NCBI GenBank assembly: GCA_920105805.1
Contig: CAKKTI010000309.1
Location: forward strand, 1 to 26,113
DNA from: Condylostoma magnum
Taxonomy: Eukaryota > Ciliophora > Heterotrichea > Heterotrichida > Condylostomatidae
Reading direction: 5' to 3'
Length of the DNA: 26,113 nucleotides
In this document: in pieces, positions 1-10,287 of the stretch
Numbering within the stretch: position 1 is the first letter of the stretch
How the letters are laid out: every line of letters begins with the position of its first letter
Translations under genes and position numbers: made by a program
The notes under the pieces: model-generated
The model's input: the letters and a program-made list of their open reading frames with translations, nothing else
The model's database searches: none
Told to the model about the DNA's origin: nothing

Positions 1-1760
1 AATGCGATTGCTTCTTTATAAAACTTTTTCCCTTAAATTACTAAATTCTTAAATGATTTTGGTATTTCAAACCCATATTCAGCCAATTATCTTGTATCCT
101 TTATTAATTACACCAACTTATCCGAGTATCCAACCTTTAAAGTTCCATCTTTCAAATCCATTTCCATCATTTACCCATTAACTTACAAAGCTAAGGGATT
201 GTTTCTATCTTTAACAGCAATTTCTACCTATTCTCTCCAACTCCTGAACTATGTATTGATATACTCCTTGAGTTACTGTAATATTCCCTCTGATAAGGAT
301 TGCAGTCTTCTTCTATCATTATCTTTAAACATTCCTCCTCCCGCCTATAAAATTTTCTATGTTTTTTACTACAACTGCTTTCCCCATACAATTCTGCATA
401 CAATGGGGGACATATGCAAATCCTACGGTGGTTTTTCCATACCAGGGATTGCTTCCAACCGCATCCCAGACCTGCTTTCAAACTCCTCTCTAATCCCTTA
501 TATCTACACACAAAGCTGGTTTAACAAATGCTCTCTCTCTCCCTTCAACGCTTATTTTATGTTCTATCGACTCATTAGCCCCTACCACCTTTAATACTCT
601 CGAAGCAATTAAGATGTATTGCTTTATTATAACACCTCTCTTCTAAGCTTATTCGCTATTTACTCCTCTAATGCTTTCATATTAGCGTCGTATTTTCTTT
701 TAGCTTCTTCCCAGTAAGGTTAAGTGTATTGATTAGCTTATAGCGCTGCTACTTAGCTAAATGGTTCGAATGCTTTTCCTACATTAAACTTCTTTTGTTC
801 TTCTTCTGTTAAAAGTTTTAATAATTCATCGTGTTGGTTTCTCAGTGTCAAGACCTCCTCCATTCTAATAATAAAGTTTTCTAAATCCTTCATTAGGGGT
901 GGAGGACCTTTTCATAAGCGGTCAGATCTCCAATAGCTTTAAGTTAGTTCTTATACTATTTCTTACCAACGTTCACATGTTCTTAGTCCTTCTCTTAATA
1001 AGTTTCTTTCCTCAGAAAATTCATTGCTTCATAGTTTTTCATTTGATACTAAACCTTAAACTCTCCTAACAACACATTCTCCTAGCAGTTTTAACAGATT
1101 TTCCATTCTTTCTAATGGATATTACTAGCATTAATCTTCTTTCCATACACTGTCCAGCACATCTTAAGTAGAATCCAGCAGTTCACTTACTTACTAATGC
1201 TTTAAATCCTGTACATTTTACCACTAAGAGTGTATTTTTTCGAATTATTCATAAAAGATTCTACCTTGTTCTTGCTAATTAGCACTGTAGTTGTTTGCCA
1301 GATCTTGCCAGTATGTAAATTCATCTAATGCAGAACTCACGTTCTACACTCTATCTAAACGTTTGTTACTCCCACCTGCTCCTGATTGCAGTTGATTTAC
1401 TATATCAAATAGTCGCTGGTCTATTGCACCTGAGTCAACTAAAGGCCCTGCCATAGCTTAGAGGCTTGATATAAGGCCTTGTAGGGGATCACTGCCCAGA
1501 GACCCTACAGTTATTTAGTCCATTATTTCAGACTCATCTATACTTCTGGGGACCAGTTTTATAAAGTGAATTTCCCGCGCATTAGGAGGCACTAGTTCTA
1601 TTTAAGAGTTGTATTTAATTTTTCCATCATAAACGATTTATAAGATAGTAAAATCTTAATTGTCTAAAAATATATCCAGATGCCCTGATGCAGGAATTTA
1701 GGATAGCCCAAGTGCTTAAGAGGCTAAGTTTAGTATATATTTCTTTCGATTGTCTGACAT
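1..1760 (-). CDS. DYNC2H1: Cytoplasmic dynein-2 heavy chain, N-terminal part (runs off left edge)
   Basis: This is the motor heavy chain for retrograde intraflagellar transport. The frame is open from ATG at 1758-1760 to position 3 with TAA/TAG read as Q and TGA as W, giving 586 residues of the tail. The N-terminus matches the dynein-2 tail (for example SIDESEIMDQITVGS). It is followed by the DHC_N1 region: STQDVLDSVW, RMEEVLTLRNQHD, FEPFSQ, YTQPYWEEAKRKYD and YSDKLVQLIKDTRQLAEYGF align in order with the vertebrate DYNC2H1 tail as I remember it. In-frame TGA codons at 1029-1031 (residue 244) and 912-914 (residue 283) sit where relatives have Trp. The motor half lies outside the window. No intron is seen. 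The gene is divergent from the coiled-coil gene at 2207. A dynein-1 or axonemal chain is less likely because the tail follows dynein-2 closely. Confidence 0.9.
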
Positions 1761-2206
1761 TTAATTATCTAACTAGGAAATTCTTATTAAATTTGGTAAT
1801 TGGTGTTTAGAAAGATAAAATTGGTTTAATTCTCATTGGTAGCTTTAATAAGGCTTCTATTGCTGATTTTAACTTTTAAGACTAATAGATTTGATAAGAA
1901 TTATTTTAAGAATGTTTATAGCTCGTTTTTATACCAAAGTACTATTTCAATTTATGAGATAGTAAACAATATCATAAAGAAATACATGCCTAGCTAAAGA
2001 AATATATTAAGTTATATTTCTACATTTGCCTTAAAGGATTAATTTTCCTTCCAAGATAAAGTAGTGTGCCATTATATAGTACTTATCATTGAAAAGGCAA
2101 TTAATTTCATACTTGTTGAGATTATATTATACTATGAGTGTTGTTTGACTTTACTCTAATATTACTAGAAATATGCCTAGTATAAATTCAATAGTTATTT
2201 ACAAAA
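1761..2206. other. Divergent intergenic region (446 nt)
   Basis: This AT-rich stretch lies between the start codons of the dynein-2 heavy chain (minus) and the coiled-coil gene (plus). I see no convincing reading frame with the ciliate code, no repeat and no RNA gene. It is the largest non-coding gap in the window and presumably carries both promoters. No defined promoter motif could be assigned. Confidence 0.6.
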
Positions 2207-2824
2207 ATGGAAAATTTGAAAATCAAAGCTCTAGCATAGGCAAAGAAATAAAGAAAACAGGCTTAGGAAGATTTCTAATTGCTCTAAGCTAGATTAGCAA
2301 TGCTAAGGAATGAAGAGACAGCAATGCTGAAAAATTTGAATAAAACATAGGCAAAAACTTTAGAAATAGTCAAAATTTAACAAAAGAAGAAATTGGAAAT
2401 GAAATAAATTCAAGAACATAAAGAAAACAATGCGTAGCAAATAAAATAACTAGCAAAAAAGAATCAATAGCAAAAACTAAAGCATCAGGCTATTAAAGAT
2501 TACAACGAAATCAAAATGTACGATGAAAATAAGAACAGAGCTAACTCAGTTAGAGGGGTTCGTTAAAGCTATGAATAAAGAAGAAAATAAAACTAATTGT
2601 AATAGGAATAAAAAAGATAGTTAAATAGACAAAAATCTAAGGAAAATCAACAAAGAAAGCTTTAAAATCATTAAAGTGTATATAATAAGAAGAAATAATC
2701 AGCTATTTAAGTCTTAAATGATAGAAGATAGCATGAGTAATAAATCAGATAAATGAAGCAGATGGAAGAAGACCATATTCAATACTAAGAACTAGAATTC
2801 CTATCAAAAATTCAAAATATATAG
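2207..2824 (+). CDS. Small coiled-coil protein, unknown function
   Basis: A 205-residue protein starts at ATG 2207 (MENLKIKALAQAKKQRK). It is almost entirely charged, Q/K/E-rich helix, predicted coiled coil, with no membrane segment. The last stretch (RRQHEQQIRQMKQMEEDHIQ, then ELEFLSKIQNI) resembles the tails of ciliary and basal-body coiled-coil proteins, but no family is recognised. The end is inferred: in-frame TAG at 2822-2824, with further TAG and TAA two and three codons on. Past this point the frame stays open to a TGA at 3029-3031, but it then runs antisense through the convergent coiled-coil gene and turns hydrophobic, as antisense coiled-coil sequence does. I therefore reject the extension. 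A modest C-terminal extension past the first TAG remains possible. Confidence 0.7.
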
Positions 2825-2826
2825 GA

Positions 2827-3664
2827 TTAGTAAAGCTCAATGCTTTTTGCTCTGAAATTTTCATTTATCTTCCTAGTTCTCTTTATTCTCATTATTTCAA
2901 CTTATTTTTCTAATACTTAAAGTTGTCTTCTCATTTTACTACTCTAAACTTCTAATTGGTTGTTATCCCTAGGTAATACTTACACTTTTTAAGCCTTTAT
3001 CTCTTGCTCTTTGTTTTTGAAAGTTTTATGAAAAAGTTAGAGAGTTCCTTATGTTTGTAACGAAATTTCCTTTAAATTCTGAATCTCCTTATTAGCGTTT
3101 TCTAATTATTATTATAATTCTAATTTTTCTATATGTAAATTATTATTTTAATTTTTCATATCCATTAGTTAACATTTTAAATCTTATGTTTACTCTTCAT
3201 ATAAGCGAAGGTAATTATCTTTATTTTGAATAGTTTTATCCTGCTCTTTTACCTAAATTTATAACTAATGTATTTCTTTATCTTTCTATGCTAGTAGCTA
3301 GTCTTTGATTAACAAAATTCTGATTAAAAATCTTACCTTATTGACTAATTTATAATTCCAGTTATTTTATTTAATCCTCTAAGTCAGTTTATTACTACTT
3401 TTACTTTAAAGTGCTCTATCGTAATTACTCCTACAGCTTTTTATTCATTTTTTTCAGCTTGCAATACTATTCCTACAACCCTAAAGTGCTTTACTCAAAA
3501 GCCTATCTCATCTAATTACTTTAAACTCTTTTCTGCCTTAAGTTGTTATACAACGTCTAATAATGTTTCAAGTCAATTATTACTTATTCTTTTTCCTATC
3601 TCTCCTTAGCAAGCATTTCTTACAACTTAACAATCTTATTCTAACTTCCAAGTCTCCTGCTCAT
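2827..3664 (-). CDS. Coiled-coil protein with one short intron
   Basis: Two exons, 3314-3664 and 2827-3297, give 273 residues. The start is ATG at 3662-3664 (MSRRLGSQNKIVKLQEML). The protein is a long Q/K/E/L coiled coil (ERQEKEQVIIDLKHYQTLYN, then KDKEIHQLQIQVKEQ) without enzymatic motifs. The frame changes at about 3300, which a 16-nt intron repairs. The stop is taken as TAA (plus strand tta, 2827-2829), only 2 nt from the end of the convergent plus-strand gene. If that TAA is sense, the next in-frame TGA is at 2812-2814. A structural or basal-body role is possible but cannot be shown. Confidence 0.75.
3298..3313 (-). other. Candidate 16-nt intron
   Basis: On the minus strand this reads GTTAATCAAAGACTAG. 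Removing it joins the two coiled-coil frames, which differ by one base. An alternative is a 34-nt intron at 3303-3336 (GTAAG...CAAAG), which restores the same frame and gives a slightly smoother coiled coil (SQQDQLLAQKDKE). The 16-nt form is preferred because other introns inferred in this window are 16-17 nt. Confidence 0.5.
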
Positions 3665-3713
3665 TTTTAATATGTAGTAATAACCCAGCTTTAAGAAAAT
3701 CAAGGACTTGAAG

Positions 3714-4049
3714 ATGGACCCTACCCAAGCGTCAATACTAAACTCAGCCTAAGCTTAGTATGAGAGATGCTTGAGTGATAATCCTTTCACTTTGGAGAAC
3801 AAAAGAAGACCTGATATTACAATTGACGAAATAGCTGAGTACAGATGCAAGCCTTAGGCCTGTATGCTTTAACTATGTCTATCCAATCCTTCAGTGAAGC
3901 AGTACCAATTCAGAGACGCAAGAACAGGTTAAGTAATAAGCTAGAGTAGATCTTGCATGGAAGACTAGAATACATTTTTTGACTGTGTTGCTTAAGAGAA
4001 GGAACAAATCAAGTTAATGAAGGAAAGAGGAGAGGCAGTTGGTTTTTAG
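3714..4049 (+). CDS. Twin CX9C protein, mitochondrial intermembrane-space type
   Basis: A protein of 111 residues starts at ATG 3714 (MDPTQASILNSAQAQYERC). It carries two CX9C spacings: CKPQACMLQLC and CMEDQNTFFDC, each with nine residues between the outer cysteines, followed by a charged helix (AQEKEQIKLMKERGEA). Twin CX9C proteins (Cmc, Cox assembly and related families) are imported into the mitochondrial intermembrane space by Mia40 and adopt a CHCH helical hairpin; this role is inferred here. The insertion between the two motifs is longer than usual and an extra cysteine lies inside the first, so membership is tentative. The stop is taken as TAG 4047-4049. Reading on would enter the antisense of the RCC1 gene. 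It is divergent from its left neighbour with a gap of 49 nt. Confidence 0.65.
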
Positions 4050-4121
4050 TTACACAAAATGTTATTAATAAGTAGTAAGCTTAACAAGATTCTTGTACTC
4101 AGATTGGTTAATCAAGGCGTT

Positions 4122-5342
4122 TTACCAATCTCCTATAATAACAACTGTATGAAATCCTCCTAATCCTACATGAGTGATGTTATACCCGTGTATATCATCC
4201 AGTTTTGTAGGATACTGAATTGACCCTACACTTATAACGCCTAAACGTCTTTCACTATTGTCTCCTCAGACATACAGTCCTCCATCATCACTTAAAAATG
4301 CTGAATGGGAGTCTCCGGCCCATACTTTTACCGGTTTTAAGTTGTTTTCTAGGAAAATCTACTCAGGATGATAGTTGCGGAGTAGTGAAGCTGCGCATTA
4401 TCCCTCACTGTTATCTCCTGTGCAGTAAATTACATTATTTGATGCTAATAAAAGGCAGTGTCTGGCTCCTACAGCTATATCTATTATCTTTTATGAGAGA
4501 AAGTCCTATAAGATTACAGGATTCTACTAAAACCTTATTCTTTTTGATATACCTAATTCGCCATATGTATTATCCCCTCACACATACACCATTCCTTCAT
4601 TTGTTAGTACAACATTATGACACATACCAATTCCTATCTTTTTTACCTAAATATTAGCAGGAATTTCCACCTCTATCATTTTTCGTGTAAATGAACCATT
4701 AGTCATTTATCCTCATACTAATAATCTACCAGATAGTAATACCAAAATTGACCTTTACTACCCTGCATATATTTAAGTAATTGTGTCAGTCATATAGCTC
4801 TTATCAAGTTTTATAGGAGTGGGATTCAACTTATTCTATTTATCTTTAAACCCACATGCCCTATAGCTTCCACAGCCCATTAATACTATCTTTGTATTTG
4901 ATTTACGTCTTGTTAGAAACAAAGAGTGATTAGAACCAGCTGCTATATCTATTACTTGGTAGTTTTGAATCTCAAAAGCTTATATAGGCAGAAACTCATC
5001 TGGGTCTTCTGGAATTGGACGAGCACATTGTCCATAGTCATTTAATCCAAAGGATATTACTTCCATTTGATCTGTTAGCATTAATGTGTGACGCCCACCA
5101 CATACTAGCTTTTACACTCTCACTTCATTGGTATCAAAAATCTTATTGCTTATATCACTTGGAACTAATCCATATGCAAAAATAGTGTCTTATATGTTGA
5201 ATCGCATTTTCTCCTCAACTATGTCTGTTTCCTCGTCTTTTGGAACTAATCTACTCTTTTAAGTTGCTTTAAACTTTTTGAATTTGAAAAAACAACAGCA
5301 AAGCTTGTATTTCATAAATCGACAACACTTTGTGAATGACAT
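4122..5342 (-). CDS. RCC1-repeat (beta-propeller) protein
   Basis: A 406-residue protein starts at ATG 5340-5342. The N-terminal 30 residues are basic and cysteine-rich (Cys 6, 7, 15-17), possibly lipid-modified. RCC1/RLD repeats follow from about residue 80 to the end. Diagnostic pieces in order are CGGRHTLMLTD, ISFGLNDYGQC, IAAGSNHSLFLT, LLVWGQ, VYVWGDNTYGELG, VGARHCLLL, VWAGDSHSAFLSDDG, YVWGDNSERRLG and HVGLGGFHTVVI. Tryptophans of the WG signature at residues 210, 255 and 359 are encoded by TGA, independent support for the code. RCC1 propellers serve as guanine-exchange or protein-binding scaffolds; the partner cannot be told here. The stop is taken as TAA (plus tta 4122-4124) directly after the last blade. 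The frame otherwise runs far into the convergent gene. Confidence 0.88.
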
Positions 5343-5611
5343 TATTAGTAATTTGTTGATTTTAATATGGAAATTTAATCATTTAAATTAGATGTGCATA
5401 AAACAATATTACATACTCCTTCAAACTAATATAATTAAGAAATTACTAGATTTTGAGTATATTGGTTAGAAATATGTTTTTGGTTACTTATTAGCTCAGT
5501 CAAACTCCTATTTATGAAATATATTAATTGTATTGAAAGTCTTCCATAAGAAAGCTATTCAATAAACATAATCTTTTGCCCTAATCCCTATTATTTATCT
5601 TTAAAATCAAT

Positions 5612-6349
5612 ATGGGTAACGTGTTCAATAAATCTAAATAGAAAAAAGAGAAGAAAGAAGTAGATTAAAAAGACAATGCAGTAGCTCCAATAGTAGAAAA
5701 CGATGATGTCATTATATACATGCGTAATTAGATGTAAGAATAAGAAGTTTAACTAAACTAAGAGTTAATACAAGGAGATGGAAAATTCATTGTTTAGCCT
5801 AGAAGAGGATTTGGTTAGATGAATATCAACCTAAAGAAGTAATAGCAGCAAGATACACTAATATATACAGTCAGACGAGGGAAAAATGTTGAAAAGTGAA
5901 TAAATGGAGATAGAAATGATATTTTAAGAAGTTTTAATTAAAAGTTAGAAGATGAGGAAGTAATGAATCCAAAGTTTCCCATTACAAATGATTAATAATT
6001 CGCACAGTTCTAATAAAATCAGCAAACTCAATTTCAAACTAATTTAGTAGAACAAACTCCATAAGAAAATGATGATACGCTAAACAATTTGACTAAAGGC
6101 TAAGATATTTCTGATATGCCTGAGATCCGTTCAGAATAAAGCTTTTCCCAAGAGAAATATTTTGAAGGGGAAAGCTAATTGTAAATGGACTCTCCAACTA
6201 CATAAAATATACCATAAGATAACTTAGAAGAAAATAATTTAAGTGAAGATTATGTAAAAAAGGACTCATAAAAGAACTAGGAAAATCAATAAGATATGCA
6301 ATCAAACTCAATACAACAAGATATGGAAGATAATCAAGAGGTTATTTAG
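5612..6349 (+). CDS. Q-rich, probably N-myristoylated protein of unknown function
   Basis: A 245-residue hydrophilic protein starts at ATG 5612. The first residues, MGNVFNKSKQKKEKK, are a classic N-myristoylation pattern (Gly2, small residue at position 6) followed by a basic patch, which suggests attachment to membrane or ciliary membrane. The remainder is rich in Q, N, D and E and probably disordered. TGA at 5897-5899 reads as Trp in NVEKWINGDRND. The stop is TAG 6347-6349, or TAA 6365-6367 six codons later; the latter would directly abut the stop codon of the convergent gene. No domain is recognised. Confidence 0.7.
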
Positions 6350-6367
6350 AATTACAAATTTGATTAA

Positions 6368-6934
6368 TTACAGTAACTGCATTTTTTTACGTTTTAGCAT
6401 TTTTACCAACTTGGTCTGATATTACTTATCCTCTTAAAACTATCTAGCATTGTACCGTTCCATCTTTAAATTGTCCTTTGTTTCCTTGTGATATTAATAT
6501 AATTCAGGAAGCATGTCACATTCGTCAATATTTCTTATTACATTAGTTGTTCAGTCTAGTTTTTTATTGAATAGTTTCATCATTTACACTTACTAATCAA
6601 TTTGCTCTTTTAAATTACAATTAAACTGCTTTTAGTATGCATTACACTTTTTCTATATATGATGAAAGTTTCTTTTATATCTAAACCTACTCTAAGCTTT
6701 ACTGTATCGTACTTTTAAAGGCGATAATACTCTTGGAGATTATGAATGTCTGAAATGTTAAGTGTTGTATTAATTATTGCCTATCGACTATGGGGATGGT
6801 AGCTTTTTAAGTAGTAAATGATTTATAATTGACTTTCTTTCAGCTTAATAAATTTTATCAACAGTTTAATTTGTGCTAATAAAAGGCTCAAAGCTGGTAT
6901 CTAAACTCATCGTTCTTCTATTTAACTTTTTCAT
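6368..6934 (-). CDS. Unknown basic protein
   Basis: A 188-residue protein starts at ATG 6932-6934 (MKKLNRRTMSLDTSFEPF). Its first half is basic and low in complexity. The second half is helical and charged (ECDMLPELYQYHKETKDNL, then KQYQTKLVKMLKRKK). TGA at 6551-6553 encodes Trp in KKLDWTTNVIRN. The stop is TAA (plus tta 6368-6370). No family is recognised. It lies downstream of and on the same strand as the DZIP1-like gene, with 125 nt between, so it may be a separate transcript; co-regulation is only a guess. Confidence 0.7.
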
Positions 6935-7059
6935 TTATACAAAACTTGAACAGTAAAAAATATTTTATTGCACAGATTGAAAAAGCTTTAAAAGGAATGT
7001 ATTGGAGAGTTTATTGAAATGATTAATAACTAATTATTAATTGTTTTTGTAGGCTCATT

Positions 7060-8997
7060 TTAAAAATAATTTAAACACTAAGCTTTGACCTCCTCTTTTG
7101 CAGCTATAGTCTTATTTCTCTAAAATTAAAAAATCTTTTCTCTATTAGATGTTTTTGATCTTTAAAATTGCATTGGATTTAATTTGGTCTGAATATAGTC
7201 GTCATACTTCTATTATAACTGCTTTTAAACACTCTAAAAGGTAGGTTCGTATAAAGAAGAGTTTTTCTTTCTTTCTTCGTATATTTACTACACTTAGGCG
7301 AATGATTCTGAATTTACTAATCGATCCTCTGATACTTATTGATTTATTAAATTCATATTCTTCGCTTTTCAGTAATTTATACGGGTTTAGCTATATTTTA
7401 AGATTGTTTGTATTGGAATACTATACTAATCTTATAAAATACTGTTATGTCTTCCCTTAATGAGCATCTGAGTTAGATTATTACTCAATATTTAATATTT
7501 CTACTTCATCTTTTAAAACTTTTGAGTGTAATAATCAATCCCTGGATGACTCTCTAATATCCTTTAATCTATTTAGTGTTTATACTTGATTTAACTATCA
7601 TCTTTAAACCAAGTCCATCCATTTGGCATTGGATTTTCTAAAAGCTCATAAGCAATAGTTAGGAACTGTTTATCTTCTATAATGTCAATTCCAAGCACTT
7701 AAGCAGCTTAATTTATTTACTAATTCGATGGATTTGATATAGGGTCTAAATAAAGTTATAATTCTACAGGTTTTTCTTCATTTTAAGGTTCATCCTAACC
7801 AGAATTTACTAGATTTAATGAAAAATCGTTGCTAATTTAAAAATTTTAGGATTTTCTCAGTACTCCTGATAGTTCTTTAATTGTATTATTTGGTGAAGCA
7901 ACCTCACTTACTCCAGTGTCAAGCCTTATTTCACTATCTCTTCTATTCATAGAGGATAACACATCTACAAATTCACCTTCTTGTTAACTTAACTGAATCT
8001 TCTTCTTTTTTATTTATTTAGGAGAATATTATACAACCTCTACTTCCTTTTCTAGTTCTGATTCCAGTTTAATTTTTTCAATACATAACTCAAAATTCTC
8101 ATTTTTCAATTCTTTTAGATTCTTTTTATATGATTGAATGATTTCAATTTGCTTTTACTACATTTATCTTAGTTCTTCAATTTATTTTTGCTCATCTCTT
8201 AATAATTCAATTTCAACAGTTTATTCGCTAGATTACGGCCTACCTTCTTAGGTATAAGGTCTCATTTACTCTAAATCCGATTAAGTATTTAATCTACTTA
8301 TTTAAGTCTAAATTCCATCTCTAAACAGTTATAATTACTGTGTATATTCAGTCGATAGATGACTACTCTACTTTTCCATAATTTCCTTCATTCCTTCTAG
8401 AAATTCAACAATATTAGGAGTAGCTGGCTTTGAGCTAAGCTAGTCTGCATGTCTTCTTTATATATGAGAATCTACAAATTCCCTTGTTGCAAATTTCTTA
8501 GGGCAGTGAGGGCATTTGGAATACTACGCCGTTGTTTATCTAGTCATTGCTGCACTTGCAGGCTATTTCAGTGCGTATTCATATGTTGATAACGTTTACC
8601 GTTTGTTCTATACTTACCTTTTTAGTCTGTTCATTACATCTTTTTGTTATTTTATCTTTTAAGTTGCAATACTTAATTAGGAGTGATCATTGCTAAATTT
8701 GTTGTTTAGGTATTGAATTTAGTTGTATTGATTACTGTTCTTATAGGTGAGTCATTCTAAGCAGAGTTATGCAATGTGAAAAAGCTTGATTATAAGGACA
8801 TCAGGGTATCTTTGTAAATCTTCCTAGCCGAAAGATGAGTATGTAATGTTTTCCATTATTTACATTAAAATTTAACCATTTCCTGTCATTATTGTGTTTT
8901 AGAGGTCTATGTTTTAAATCTCTCGTCAGTTTATTTAACCATATCGTTATTTAAAGGTAAACTCACTAGGTTCAAAGCTAAGCGGCTCGAAGTCCAT
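7060..8997 (-). CDS. DZIP1 (iguana)-like zinc-finger protein with CEP164-type WW region
   Basis: A 645-residue protein starts at ATG 8995-8997. Residues 10-110 match the DZIP1 N-terminal domain (FKQRYGQINWREIQNIDLQN, then LIIKLFHIAQLCLEWL). A C2H2 zinc finger follows at about 161-183 (CPHCPKKF...HIQRRH), then long coiled coil. Near residues 436-490 there is a second recognisable region, LGIDIIEDKQFLTIAYELLE, PMPNGWTWF and ESHPGIDYY, which resembles the N-terminal WW module of CEP164. DZIP1 and CEP164 both act at the basal body and transition zone in ciliogenesis. Trp 24, 82 and 543 are TGA codons. The frame is open throughout without an intron. Because TAA/TAG can also be stops, one continuous protein is inferred rather than proven. 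The stop is taken as TAA 7060-7062. Confidence 0.82.
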
Positions 8998-9170
8998 ATT
9001 TAAATGAATTATATAAAATATTGATTTATTTTAGTTATGTAAATAGTTGTATTAGGGTTTTAAAAATTAGCCATTTGATTAAATATGTTATATAATGTAC
9101 TTGCTTTATTGCTTATTTTCTTATTGAAGGTAGTATAAAAACCCCATAAATCCATTTTTAATATTTAATC

Positions 9171-10184
9171 TTATTCGAGGTTTTGTGTGTCTTCATCCTG
9201 AGAGATAAGTTTACTCATTTGATTTAAATTTGCTCTGTATTTTGTTATTTTCTCTTGTAATGATTAACGTATTTAAGTAGAAAAGTATTCCAGCTATGCT
9301 TCCATTTGCTAAACCTATGATAGAATTTACGTTTCTTTGTGCTTGAATCAAACTTGCTTTTAATCTTATATCTTATTTATTCGTATTGAACATTAGTAAT
9401 GCTTATGAGTAATTTTACTTAAATGCTTATTTTAGTATATTAAATTAAGCTAAATCATCTTAATCAATCAAATTCATTTCCTATAAGGCTCTTGTTAATA
9501 TTTGATTATCAACCTATGGAGGAAGTTTTAAAGCATCTTAAAATCCTTGATAAAAGGACTCAATTATAAAGTTTTCTTCTTCAATTACTTTCTTATATCC
9601 TGAGTTAAAAAGTTCCTTAAATACCTTTTCAGCTTCCATTTTATTACTTTGTATCCACATTACAAAATTTACTACTAAAAATCTTGATTTGCTTTTACCA
9701 AAATAGGCTTTAAAGCATTTAATTGTTGTAATTAAACCTTTAATTTTTTCTTTATTTCATTGTTTTCTGCAATTTCCCAACTAATTTCATTTTCTTTTTA
9801 ATAATCATCTACTTCCTCTATAGCATTTTGAGCTTGAAGACAAACCGAATTAAACTTCTCTACAATATCTTTTATCTCTTCCTCCTAATAATCATCTATT
9901 ATTTAATCATCCCCTAATTCTCTTTCAGGCTCTTCAACCATTCACTCGATCATTTTAGAAACTGTATCATCTTATAGCGCTGTAATACAATTCTTATCCT
10001 ACTCAAAATTCTATTATAGTCCTTTATGAATAACTAAACAAATATATGCCAGCTTCTGTTTAAACTGCTCCATATAGTTCTCAGGCTACTACTCTAACTC
10101 TTTAACTGATTAAGTATAACACTTGTCAATAATACTCTCTAAGTGTTTTATCGCGGTAATATCTTCAATCTATACTTTTTCCAT
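9171..10184 (-). CDS. Coiled-coil protein with two short introns, unknown function
   Basis: Three exons (9664-10184, 9315-9646, 9171-9298) encode 326 residues from ATG 10182-10184 (MEKVQIEDITAIKHLESI). The protein is acidic and helical with a coiled-coil C-terminal third (AQLEYFSTQIRQSLQEKITK). TGA at 9942-9944 is Trp in KMIEWMVEEPE. Two frame changes are each repaired by removing a GT...AG segment of 17 and 16 nt, and the total of 33 nt returns to the starting frame, where TAA (plus tta 9171-9173) ends the protein after DEDTQNLE. No enzymatic motif or known domain is visible. A cytoskeletal or basal-body role would fit the neighbourhood but is unproven. Confidence 0.75.
9299..9314 (-). other. 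Candidate 16-nt intron
   Basis: The minus-strand sequence is GTTTAGCAAATGGAAG. Splicing joins RNVNSII to AQLEYFSTQIRQSL and gives a continuous amphipathic helix. The unspliced frame soon loses coiled-coil character. Confidence 0.65.
9647..9663 (-). other. Candidate 17-nt intron
   Basis: The minus-strand sequence is GTAATGTGGATACAAAG. Splicing it out joins NQDFQQQIF to NKMEAEKVFKEL in one coiled-coil frame. Without removal the downstream frame is lost. Confidence 0.65.
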
Positions 10185-10287
10185 TTATACAGCCCCTAAC
10201 TGTATACTGAAGATTATAAACCCAGCTATATCAACATTTATATACAATTAATACCAAATATGGATTTTAGAAAGCATAATAATCAAA

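Noticed and set aside
199-594. Plus-strand frame of 131 residues under the standard code
   Set aside because: It is the antisense of the dynein-2 heavy-chain tail; the leucine/serine-rich sequence is typical of a shadow.
2825-3031. Hydrophobic C-terminal extension of the plus coiled-coil gene
   Set aside because: It lies antisense to a convincing coiled-coil exon, and the hydrophobicity is the expected antisense of K/E-rich codons.
4075-4102. A 28-nt intron in the twin CX9C gene leading to TGA at 4150
   Set aside because: It would place the last exon antisense within the RCC1 propeller; TAG at 4047 is simpler.
4092-4125. A 34-nt intron at the end of the RCC1 gene that would create a spliced TGA
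   Set aside because: TAA directly after the last RCC1 blade explains the end without an intron longer than the others in the window.
4298-4657. Plus-strand frame of 119 residues under the standard code
   Set aside because: It is antisense to the RCC1-repeat gene, whose repeats are clear on the minus strand.
6932-6936. ATGA overlap between the DZIP1-like frame's next TGA and the start of the following gene, suggesting translational coupling
   Set aside because: The DZIP1-like protein most likely ends earlier at TAA 7060; the sequence between has no coding character.
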